Assembly: GCF_002234675.1 (NCBI RefSeq)
Contig: NC_019877.2
Location: 2,263,041 to 2,327,040, forward strand
Direction of reading: 5' to 3'
Source of the DNA: Oryzias latipes
Taxonomy: Eukaryota > Chordata > Actinopteri > Beloniformes > Adrianichthyidae
Length of the DNA: 64,000 bases
The notes under the pieces were generated by a model that saw only the letters and a list, made by a program, of their open reading frames with translations, ran no database searches and had not been told where the DNA came from. The position numbers and the translations under genes are program-made. Shown piece by piece: positions 54,327 through 64,000 of the stretch. Every line of letters begins with the position of its first letter. The first letter of the stretch is position 1.

Positions 54327-57300
54327 ATGCTCCGGCAGTCTTTCAGCCTCCTCAAGTTTGGATCAGCAGCAAAGTAAGTCTGTGCACCTGCTCCTTTATC
54401 AGTGGATTCAAACACTGCTGGTTTTTGAACCAAATCCAGTCAGTTTGAGACACAAATGTCAATGAAAAGTTGGGATCCTTTGTTTCAGGAGCGTTCAGAG
54501 ACTCCTCTCCAAGTTTTCCGCGGCTTGGTTTCTGTTTTCACTCTTCAAATGCTGGCATGAAAACGGTGCAGCGCTGCAGCGGTCGGCAGTTCCTCTTTGA
54601 AAGTGGCACACGTTGGGGGTTTTTGGGGGTAACCGTCATGAGGCATGAAGCTCAAACGGAGTCCAGTTTGTCAAACAAACAATCACACTTTGGAAAAACC
54701 CAAAGAAACAGGTTTTTGGTTACTAAAAGGTGATGAAAGTTCTCCGCCTCAGTCACAGAAAGCAGACGTGTGACCTTTCTAACGCTTTCCACCGTCTGGC
54801 TGCTGTCGTCACGCCTCCTGTCATGACGCTCAGACGGTAAACCGGCGCGTGCATCTGCAGCCGAGCAAGGCTGCGGCCTTTCACCTCCCTCTCACTTCAC
54901 TTCTGTGACATTTGATGCAGAATCTAAACAAACGCCCACCGTGGCACCGATTCCTGTCTGTTTGGAGAGGTGGAAAGAGGGGCGGGGTGGCCTCCCACAG
55001 GTATCTCTGGAAGGTGCTAAAACTCTAACGCCCCTTTCACTTCCTTTTGGGGAGAGGATTGCAGTTTTGCTTGAACAGACGCTCCGGCCTGCAGGAGGGG
55101 GGGCAGCTGAGAGGCATTTTTTGCTTCGGCAGCTTTCTGCACTCTAGGAAACATAACAGCAGAAAATCCCTCTGCATGCATGAACCTTCAGTGCAGGAGG
55201 CGGCTTATAATGCCAATTTATTTACCAATAAATAGAAACTGAAAGCAAGAATAGGACTCAGTCTGTTCTACGTTTTTCATTTAAAAAACATTTTTAAGAA
55301 ACTACAATTAATAAATCTTCTTTCTGTTGTTTCTTGTTGATTTTTCTAACATAAATATCTTTTCCTGCTTCATTTGACTCATGATTAAGGAAATGTGACG
55401 TCAGGTTAGGAGCCAACGTTTGAGTCTTTTGGGTTACATCCCAGAAATAATGATTCCCATCTGTGAGAAACTTATTTCAGGATTAATATTATTTTAACAG
55501 CTGAAGTTTTGATGAGTCAGTCTGATTTCTGCGCCCAGAGTTTCAAACAGAATGTGATCGTATAACGAAACAGGATGGTGCCTCCCTTATTTACAGAGAG
55601 CACCATGAGTCACCGCGAGATGAAAGCCTCTGATGAGGTTGATCGTTTTCTTTTTGGGTTTTTGGTTAACTCTTCATTTCTGTTTTAGCTCCACGTTAAA
55701 AACAAAAAAAGTCTGTTTGATCCTCAATTCAGACACAAGCAGTCTGTGAAAGTTAAGTTTATTCCCTAAAAGGCCTAAACTCTCCCAATTGTCTGTCTGA
55801 AATCAGGGGACCTCTTCAGACTCAGAGTCTAAGAGGTTGCACGGTCAAGAAGTTTGTTATTTCTGATCTGAGAGTCACAGTCATCATTGTTTTTTTTGGC
55901 TGTTCTGTCCCAAAAAAAGGATGATTTCTATCAGCAATACACCAAAACTATTATTCAGTTTCACTGAAATAACATGACAAATGCCAGTGACACAAACTAG
56001 TAAAAAAATCGTAATCTTCTGCACTTGTTTTTTCCCTTTTTGCCTTAAAAACATTAGCATGCTACATGAGCTCCAGCTAAAACAAAAGAACAAATGCTGC
56101 CATCCAGCATTCTGCAAAAATTTGTTTTATAGGTGTCCCAGTGTCATTATGAAAAGCATCAGTACTGCAAATGAACACATTTTCTGCAATTGTTATCTAC
56201 TGTTTGCTTAATTAACATTAGCATGCTACATCAGCTCCAGCTAAAACAAAAAAACAGATATTGCCATATAGAATTCTGTTAAATTATATTTTTCAGTTTT
56301 ACAGATTTTTCCGAAAGAATATCAGTACTACGAACAAAAACAAAAAAAGAACGAGTAGTTTTCTGCATGTATCAACGGTTTGCCTTAAAACATTAGCATG
56401 CTACATCAGCTCCAGCTAAAACAAAAAACAAATGCTGCCGTCCGGAATTCTGTTAAATTATATTTTCCTCTGTCACAGATTTGTCTTAAAGAACATCAGT
56501 ACTGCAAACAAAAACAATTGGTAGTTTTCTGCATGTATTATCAACGGTTTGCCCTAAAAAAAAGCATTAGCATGCTACATCAGCTCCAGCTAAAACAAAA
56601 GAACAAATGCTGCCGTCCAGCATTCTGCTAAAGTGTAACTGTTGGTTAAGGGTTTAAGGGTCAGAAAACATCAAATAATAAAATATGAACATACTTGAAT
56701 TCCTTTGTTGTTGTTGTTGTGTACCTTTTACACACAGATAGATGTTAATGAAGCAAAAACAACTTTTGAGTCATGTCCGTGTCTGTAGTATGAGCAGATT
56801 TCACTGAAATTTCCCATTTGGTTAACAGTTGCTGCACAGTTCTGCTGTCCCTGTAAAAAGACATAAAGTCCCACACACGCACAAACACACACCCACACAC
56901 ACACCACACACACACAGTCACGCAGGGCTTTCACTTCCAACCTGAACATCAAATGTCTCTTTTAATTCAAGCGAATAGTAAAGTCAGCAGCGGTAGCTTT
57001 ATTTATTGCAGCAGCCTATGTTGGTTAAATTATCTGTGCTATAAATAGGATAAAACAAAATGGAGAATATTATTAGCAGAAACCAAAAAAGTCGTAATTT
57101 TACGAGAATAAATTGTGAAGAACAGTCTCTCTTACTGAAAGCTGGAAGCCTATTGGTTCTTTTTGTTGTTGCTTATATTTTCTTACAGACTTTCATAACT
57201 TAAATCTTGTAAATTCTCAACTTACATCGAGAAATGAAAACTTTATTATTGTCAAATTTTGACTCTTACTTATAATTCTGTGAGTTTTTATCATCTTTCT

Positions 57301-60300
57301 ATATCTGTATTCTCATAAATGTATTTATTTGATGTATTGTGGCCCTAAAGCTCCACGTAATGCCAGTATCAAAAAAATAAACATATTCAATGTTTTTGAT
57401 TTTGAGTTAAGAACTGAAGATTATGGATTCTGGTAACATGTCAGGCTTGATCAGCTGCTGTGTAACTTTAAGATTTCTCATGATTATTTCATTTGCGGTT
57501 GTGATATTCGACAAAACAAACACACAACTGCACCCTCAATGTTGATTTTTTTACACACATATTGCAGCAAAAAATGTTTTGCAGCAATAGAAAAACACAG
57601 GGAAGATTTTAAAAAGTGACATTTTGGATTGCAAACATAATTTTGTTTTTGTTTCTTTGTTATTAATTACCAGACATGCTAGTTTAGTGAATCTGTGATC
57701 TGATCTCCTTCAGCAGGTCACAAGATGCTACCGACCTTCTCCACGAGGATCTGGTCATGGTGAGTCCTAACACAAATACAACAAGATTGGACATTATTCG
57801 TTTATTCATTTGAAACACAAGAGACTAAAATTGATCAAAATCATACACTTCCCATAATGCACTGGGACTAAACATTTGAAATGGGGAAGAGAAAAGAAAA
57901 TCCAGGAAAGATAAAGAAAGAAAACTGATGAAAAAATCTGCTGTAACACAAAGAAAAGCTGTGAAAGCCTCACGTTACATGGAGTTTGGCCCTGATCTGA
58001 GCTCTTCACGAGGTGCAGCGGCTTTTAAGGAACGGTCCTGATGGAATTAGCATGAAGCTTCAGCAGAGGGACCATGCATGCCTGCATGCATCCTCGCCCT
58101 CGCCGCATTGGCATGCCGGCGTGCCGTGCACCAAAGGCAGCACAGTTTCAGGTCACAAGTGTGGTTGCAGAGGCGGACTTTGTCGAGCTCAACACACTTT
58201 CAATCAAGGTTTCCATTTGGTTTGATTCACTAATAGATCTGCAGAGTCTGCTCACGCTAAAACATGGACGTCATCAGATAACAGAAGTGCCTCTGCTTGG
58301 GAAAAAGCAAAGGGACACGTTGGGTTTGAAATGCTTTTGGTTTAATCAAGTGAACAAATTCTGTTTTGACTTGTAGAGCTCCTTCTGTGCTTCTTATTCA
58401 GGGCTCCAGCTGTCTGAGTTTAGGATGTGGGCGGGGCTTAAAGCAGCACCAGAGAAAAGAAAATTCACCTTTTCACATACATAGAACATGTAGTGAAAGG
58501 TATTGCATGACTGTCTAACAGACTAAAAGGCCTAAGAGCAGTAGGTATAAAAATGATAAAAGTTTAAGCAACTAAGTATAAAGGAGATGTCACTAAAATC
58601 GATGACATAGCCGGCAGTACGGCGGTGACGGCGTCACGGTGTCCACGTGCTGCCAAGTGTTGAAGGCGTGTAAAGTGACGAGACTGTGCAGAGATGCTGT
58701 AGAGTACTGCCGTTTCCTGTGAGGAAACAGTTGAGGTTGACTGACGTGTAGTGTGGCTGGGGGTGGGGGGTTTGAGTCCAGAGAGACCTGACACTAGAGT
58801 CCACCGTTGGGAGGACTGAGGTCCTTCAAAGTCCTCTCGGAGCTCCTTACTGGCCGTACTGATCCAGGTGACCAGCAGGGTTTCTGAAGAACCAGCAGGA
58901 TGCCGGCCCCCCCAGGCCTGGAATCTGAGATCCGTGTCTCCAGGTCAGGATGGTGCATTTGGACGATCGCGCCACCGTCAATGGTGCAGGTGTAGGATGT
59001 CTTTTGCACCTTTGAGGGCCGATCCTGTGTGAGATGAAGACCTACTGGAAACTCTGTGCTTCCTCCAGGGGCTGCTAGATCCTCACCCGCTCTGTACTGA
59101 AGTCCTCCATCAGATCCTTAGTTTTGCTGACGTTAAGAATAAAACGCCTTTACTGTCACTGTGCACATGTACAATTGACATCATACGCGTATACAATGAA
59201 ATGAAAGGTGGAGGAGATTGTTGATCTGGGACCTCCAGGTTCTGTCGTCTCATATCACTCTCCAGAATTTGGATTTTGGGTCTGTAACAGGCCAAAGGGT
59301 TTGTTTGTTTGTTTGTTTGTTTTCTTTGTTTAATTGTTTGTTTGTTTGTTTTTTTCTTGTTTTTGGTCTAAAAATAATCACTGCCAACGGTGGCCCCGAG
59401 GTTCAAATCACATCAGCAAGTCACTCGATGCAAAAGCATTTTAAAGATCACAATAACAATTTTTAAAAAAAGCAAAGCAACTACTTTACCTTTTGGAAAA
59501 GAAAAACTCCAGAAACAACTATTGTTTTCCAAAATGTTATTTGGTTTTTGTTTTGTATTTAACATGTAAATAAATCTTTGGTTTTTTTAATTGTCGTTGT
59601 GATTTTTCAAATTTTTTTGACTAAGACAACTAAGACTCAGCTTAGTCGTAAAAAGTTTCCAATGAAAGAGAAAATGTTTCTTTTTCTCATTGAACCTAAA
59701 ACTGCTGCAAATGCACGACAAAAAAAGACGGCTTGGAGCAAATCAATCAACAGGAAAAGGTGTTTATTCTTGCAGGTTATCTGCGTTTAGTTATGGGGAT
59801 GCTTGTTCATTTGCAGGCATCAAAGTCTGAGACCTCTGCTGTGCGTTGGTCCCGTTTTAACGCCTGCAGATAGAAAACACTCATTTATCTCAACACTATC
59901 TTTAGGACACTTTTTAATATGAGTCTTACGTCTCTTTCATTGATCACACGATTCAGGGTTTCTGCAAACTCTGTAATAGACTTGATATGAAATAATTGGG
60001 CTACTTGTGGTGGGATGCAGGTGGAGCAGCGGGTGGAGCCGGCCCGAAAGGCGGCTCAGGTCCTCTCCAAGAAGCTGCAGGGCTGCATGCAGAGCCAACC
60101 GGGCCTGGAGGCAGAGAAGCGGATGGTAATGAGGGCTGCAGGAGGCGTTGGACGTGTCCTCTGCCGTGTTTTCCAAACTAACAGCGGTTCCTGTGTCTGC
60201 AGAAAAAGCTCCCACTCATGCAGCTGTCTGTCAGCATGGCGGAGAGCCTGAAAGACTTCGATGCTCACTCCTCAATCAGGTGACAGCTTCCAGCTTCTGC

Positions 60301-63300
60301 CTCTTTAACCGTCGTCACATGACGAGCTCTTGACTTTTATATGTAGATCCAAGGAAAGAGGATGCTCTGTGAGTTAGGACTGAAACCTCTAACCTCAGTT
60401 CTGCTTGTCGACACAATGGTTTGTCGTAGAAATGTCTGGTTTCAGGTTCAAATGTTTCCAGAAGTCTCTTTTGTTCTTCTTGCTGGTTGGTTCTCACGGC
60501 TTCCCCGTGCGCCGCAGGAGAGTTCTGGAGATGTGCTGCTTCATGGAGAAGATGCTGGCCAGCATGCTGGCAGACTTTGAGGTGAAAGTGGAAAAAGAGG
60601 TTCTGGAGCCGCTCAATAAGCTCAGCGAGGTGAGAGCGGCTGGAGACGGTTTCACTCAAAAGAAATGGGATGTTTTAGACCACAAAGGCCATTTATAAGT
60701 CTTTTTTCTTATTAAAATCTGTACACCCATGTTTTTATTATCACATCTCCAAGCTCTCTGAAATAAATGAATCACATTTCTTTTTTAGGAAGAGGCTCTT
60801 TTTCAGTAAGGGGTTTTGTTTCGTGCTTGTGAGGTCCCAGACGTCCAGCGTAGGTTTGAAAATAAAGCAGAGGTGTCTCCCTTCAGGACGACCTGCCAGA
60901 AGTCCTGAGGAACAAGAAACAGTTTGCGAGACTCACCACCGACTGGAACAACGCCAGACTCAGGAGTCAAGCCAGCACCGCCCCCCAGGCCAAGCAGGAC
61001 GGGCTCCGGGAGGAAGTGGAGGAAGCCTGGAGGAAACTGGAGAGCATCAAGGTTTCAGAGTTTCCCCCTGAGACGTTCATGAACCTCTGCTGATTATTCC
61101 TGACCTCCCATCCCCTTCTGCCCCCGCAGGACCAGTACTCTGCAGACCTCTATCACTTTGCCACGAAAGAAGACGACTATGCTAACTACTTCATACACGT
61201 GAGTCTCGTGAAGACGACGCCCTGATGTCAGTGCACAAAAAGGGTCCTAACCGCACTTCCTGTTTGTGAACGACAGCTTCTGGAGCTGCAGGCAGAATAC
61301 CACAAGAACTCAGTGGAGTTCCTGGACAAAAACATCAGCGAGCTGAAAGAGAATCACAGTCAGAAAGGTGAGTCGTCATCAGGCCGATCTGTGCCGGTAA
61401 AAGTGCAGATTCTGTTCTCATTTTCTGGGTTCTTCTGTGTCGAAAAGGGCCGGCGGTGAGCCTCTCCAAGCAGAGGGTCTACGGGGAACATCTGCTCACA
61501 CATCTGTCCCAGTCCAACATAGAAATCGCCGTTCCCATTCAGGAGTGTATTCACATGCTGCTGAGGACGGGCATGAGGGAGGAGGTGGGTCCGATGACAG
61601 GTTCTTCATCACTTCATCTTCATGCTAAGCTGCTGCCTCACCTGCTCTGCTGGGATCCCCGCAGGGTTTGTTTCGTCTGGCTGCAGCCGCTTCAGTGATG
61701 AAGAGGCTGAAGACGAGTCTGGACCAGGGAACAGTCGACCACAGCGAGTTCAGGATGGACCCGCACGCTGTGGCCGGTGAGGACGACTCCTTCCTGTTTG
61801 TTAACGTTGAAACGGACCTGCGGCAGGAGCTGTCCTGACGCGCACACCGAGAATGCTTCCTCGTATATTTAAGGAAGTATTCTAAAAATTAGGAAGCAGG
61901 AACGAGTTAAACTCCTTCCTCACATCCATGTTAACTGACCTGTTTATGGTAAAAAAGAATACCGTATTTTCCGGACTATAAGTCGCCCTTTTTTTCATAG
62001 TTTGGCAAGGGGTGCGACTTATACTCCGCAGAGACTTATATTAGAAATAAATTGAAATAAATACATTATTAATCCTCCTGTTATGTTCATTTGTAAGGAA
62101 CAGAGATGATGTTCCTGGGTCAATTTGATGTATGAGGTATGTTAAGTGTTAAGAGTATGTTAAGTGACTCAGAGAATCAGCAAACTTTTTTTACAGTAAG
62201 ATCTTGAAGGCTAAAAACATTATATTCTATTTTCCAATGATTTCATAGATTCAGAATAATCTAATGCAATAAAAATAACCGTTTCTACAAATACAGGATG
62301 AAAACAGAGTATTAGTTGGCCAATGATGCTTCATGAAAAGAATAAATAAATAAGTTTGAGAAAGAATTATTCTGAAATTATGAGATAAACAGTCTGCTAT
62401 GATTGGGTCATATGAGTTTGTGAAAGTTATTAGTTCTTGGTCTCAGATTTTGTCAAATAAATTTCCCGTCAAAATGCGACTTATAGTCCAGTGCGAGTTA
62501 TCTGTGTTTTTTTCTACTTTATAATGCATTTTTGGGCTGGTGCGACTTATACTCCGGTGCGACTTGTAGTCCGGAAAATACGGTATTTTTTAACATTAAG
62601 CAGACTTTCAGAATATCTAGAAATATAGAAAATATAGAAATACAGAAAGATGAGAGAATAATGGAGGGAAAGGCAAGAGACAGACTGCAAAAAGATGACA
62701 GGAAGATGGCAGAAAGAAGGAAGGAAGATGGAAAGACGGTAGAAAGACGAGAGATAAATGGACGAGTGAAAGTTGGGAAAAGAAAAGAGAAAGACTGCAA
62801 GAAGATGACAGGAAGATGGCAGAAGGAGAGAAAAGCAAAGATGAGAGAAAGGCGGCTGAAAGAAGGAACAAAGATGTCAGAAAGACAACAAAAGATGGAG
62901 GAAAGAATCCAGAAAGATGGGAGACTAAATACATGTGTTGGGAATTTCCAGTAAAGGTAAAGTTTGGTTTCTGAAAGAGTGAAGTGTTGGAAAATGAAAA
63001 CGTCTCAGTGTGGACTCTGCTCTAACTTCCTGTTCCTCATTCCAAACCCATTTTCACTGCAGGACCAGTTCCCACAATGCACCACCAAACAGTCTGTCTT
63101 ATCATCAGAATAAACCAACATTCTCCAGCTTTTCTGCCCTGACACTGGGCGTGTTGCTCAGTGAAAAAACATTTGATCAAACATTCTTCTTCTGCTTCCA
63201 CAGCTGCTTTCTCCTCAAAGCTCCAGAATCTGTGGCGCCTTCCAGAGCGCGGCGTCTCCCGTTTGTCTTTCATTTTCTGTTTCCTCGTGCGCGAGAGCGT

Positions 63301-64000
63301 CCATGTCTTCACATGAACGGACAAACATCTTTTCTACAAAATAAAAGCCCTGTTGTTTATGAAAAAGGGGTTCTGTGTTTCCTGACAGGAGCGCTGAAGT
63401 GTTACCTCAGAGAGCTTCCTGAACCCTTGATGACCTTTGACCTCTACAACGATTGGTTTAAAGCTGCAGGGTGGGTTTTGTAGCTGATTTTTGACATTTC
63501 ATCCTCTCCCTTTCTTCTCCTTCTAGAGCTTTTTTTTGTTTTTTTTGTCCTTGCAGGGAAAAAGAGCTGGACAAGAAGCTGGAGCAGTTCAAGGTTTTAC
63601 TGAAGAAACTCCCACCTGAAAACTACAATAACCTCAGGTGAGAGGCCGTCCGGAAGAACACACTTACCTTACTCGGTTTTATCAAGCTTATAGTAAAGCT
63701 TTATAATGCCGTCTATGAAGCTGTAAGGTGTTTTCAGAAAGTTAAGATGCACAGATTACATGAATCATTAATGCGACAGATCATGTTTGTGTTTTTGACT
63801 CAGTTTTTATGAAAGAACTCATACATTAAGAGTGACGTTGTAGTTTTCTGCAGATATTTCTGCAATAAAATTGAAAATATATCAGGTTAAGACAGATACC
63901 GCTGGAATCCATGCAGTGATTTGGTTTTGTCTCACTTTACCTGCCAGGTATCTGGTCCAGTTCCTGTCTCTGTTGTCCAAGCAACAGGCTGTGAACAAGA
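54327..64000 (+). CDS. sh3bp1: SH3-domain binding protein 1, BAR-RhoGAP (partial, first 13 coding exons)
   Basis: SH3BP1 is a BAR-domain GTPase-activating protein for Rac and Cdc42 that acts at cell edges and junctions. Exons: 54327-54373, 57717-57759, 60021-60125, 60203-60279, 60518-60629, 60887-61051, 61130-61198, 61277-61367, 61448-61584, 61665-61776, 63389-63470, 63557-63637, 63948 to the window edge. All phases join; about 391 codons are visible. Residues of about 15-235 are the BAR domain (VEQRVEPARKAAQVLSKKLQ, LADFEVKVEKEVLEPLNKLS, DLYHFATKEDDYANYFIHLL). RhoGAP starts at about 250: IEIAVPIQECIHMLLRTGMR, GLFRLAAAAS with the catalytic arginine finger at about 286, then HAVAGALKCYLRELPEPLMT. 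The combination and exact wording (YANYFI, LREL) favour SH3BP1 over ARHGAP17/44. The first exon (MLRQSFSLLKFGSAA) differs from the mammalian N-terminus, so the start is the least certain point. Confidence 0.93.
55985..56640. repeat. Tandem repeat of about 165-175 bp, 3-4 copies
   Basis: The block CATTAGCATGCTACATCAGC followed by TCCAGCTAAAACAAAA and TGCCRTCCAGCATTCTG occurs at about 56,051, 56,215, 56,390 and 56,565, spaced 164-175 bp. Between them, CATCAGTACTGCAAA and TTTTCTGCATGTATCAACGG phrases recur. It lies in sh3bp1 intron 1. Confidence 0.85.
56873..56925. repeat. (CA)n microsatellite
   Basis: An interrupted CA/CACAC run lies in sh3bp1 intron 1. Confidence 0.9.
57085..57345. repeat. 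GTCGTAATTTTACG-type repeat block
   Basis: AAAGTCGTAATTTTACGAGA starts the block, and diverged inverted partners (CTTATAATTCTGTGAG, TATTCTCATAAAT) follow before TTGTGGCCCTAAAGC. It is related to 40,290-40,680 and is possibly an old MITE with internal tandem units. It lies in sh3bp1 intron 1. Confidence 0.45.
58560..59215. mobile_element. Possible degenerate LINE 3' fragment
   Basis: The region reads like a decayed transposon interior, with phrases such as TTAGTTTTGCTGACGTTAAG and, at its end, CCTTTACTGTCACTGTGCAC then ATGTACAATT, a pattern common at fish LINE/SINE 3' ends. I see no intact motif and give this low weight. It lies in sh3bp1 intron 2. Confidence 0.3.
59298..59350. repeat. (TTTG)n microsatellite
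   Basis: Repeated GTTT units, interrupted once, lie in sh3bp1 intron 2. Confidence 0.9.
61960..62585. mobile_element. MITE with TACCGTATTTTCCGGAC ends
   Basis: The left end TACCGTATTTTCCGGACTAT (61,960) and right end GTCCGGAAAATACGGTA (to 62,585) are inverted copies over about 27 bp with one mismatch. Inside each end are further TGCGACTTATACTCCG / GCGACTTATAGTCC sub-repeats. The 626-bp copy has no transposase. It is a widespread vertebrate repeat by appearance; I leave the superfamily open. It lies in sh3bp1 intron 10. Confidence 0.8.
62590..62945. repeat. Purine-rich minisatellite (polypurine tract)
   Basis: Some 350 bp on the plus strand are mostly A and G. A 108-bp unit is duplicated: AGACTGCAAAAAGATGACAG at about 62,682 recurs as AGACTGCAAGAAGATGACAG at about 62,790, each followed by GAAGATGGCAGAA. 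Shorter AAAGACR-, GGAAGATGG-type units fill the rest. Open frames of 140 and 105 codons across it, on opposite strands, are compositional. It lies in sh3bp1 intron 10. Confidence 0.85.

Noticed and set aside
62532-62954. Open frames of 140 (plus) and 105 (minus) codons
   Set aside because: They are purely compositional, arising from a purine-rich minisatellite. No splice context and no homology.

Overview
The window looks like chromosomal DNA of a ray-finned (teleost) fish, probably a percomorph. The genes are split by short GT-AG introns and their exon boundaries can be placed by protein homology. The repeats are typical of fish: Rex1-, Rex3-, Rex6-, L2- and L1-like LINE debris, Tc1, PIF/Harbinger-like and piggyBac-like DNA elements, and ATGG, CA and TTTG microsatellites. 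I see no bacterial, plasmid or phage signal, no CRISPR array and no recognisable retroviral element.

Layout. Positions 1-6,200 are repeat-rich: a perfect hairpin at the left edge, a 685-bp PIF/Harbinger-like MITE, a nested L1/Rex1 mosaic on the minus strand and a Rex3-like 3' end. At 6,578-8,626 (minus) there is an intact, apparently single-exon reading frame of 682 codons with no function I can assign. From 9,270 to 11,990 three LINE 3' ends lie head-to-tail on the plus strand and end in a TG/TA microsatellite. From 13,504 to 28,182 (plus) is a complete 27-exon gucy2c (intestinal receptor guanylyl cyclase C, 1,075 aa), with Tc1, piggyBac-like and other short repeats in its introns. Convergent to it is kctd17 (31,678-42,210, minus, 6 coding exons, 285 aa), with an 8-kb first intron full of repeats. 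In tandem upstream of it is plbd1 (42,967-50,745, minus, 11 coding exons, 552 aa); its last intron holds a 1.3-kb array of 60-bp tandem repeats. A tRNA-Arg(CCT) gene sits between the divergent starts of plbd1 and cby1 (51,673-52,729, plus, 4 exons, 125 aa). From 54,327 to the right edge (plus) are the first 13 coding exons of sh3bp1 (BAR domain plus the start of RhoGAP), which runs out of the window.

The genes are not one pathway. Gucy2c makes cGMP at the gut epithelium, kctd17 is a Cullin-3 adaptor with a role in ciliogenesis, cby1 is a ciliary-base and beta-catenin regulator, sh3bp1 is a Rac/Cdc42 GAP, and plbd1 is a lysosomal Ntn-type hydrolase. In human, as I recall, GUCY2C and PLBD1 are neighbours on 12p13 while KCTD17, CBY1 and SH3BP1 are on 22q12-q13, so this window joins two human synteny blocks and puts kctd17 between gucy2c and plbd1.

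Most worth a second look: the orphan 682-aa frame, the 60-bp array with 120-bp higher-order structure, two perfect 4-nt-loop hairpins in introns, and a repeat family with about six copies. Exon coordinates were read by eye from splice signals and frame continuity; a few may be off by a base or two.
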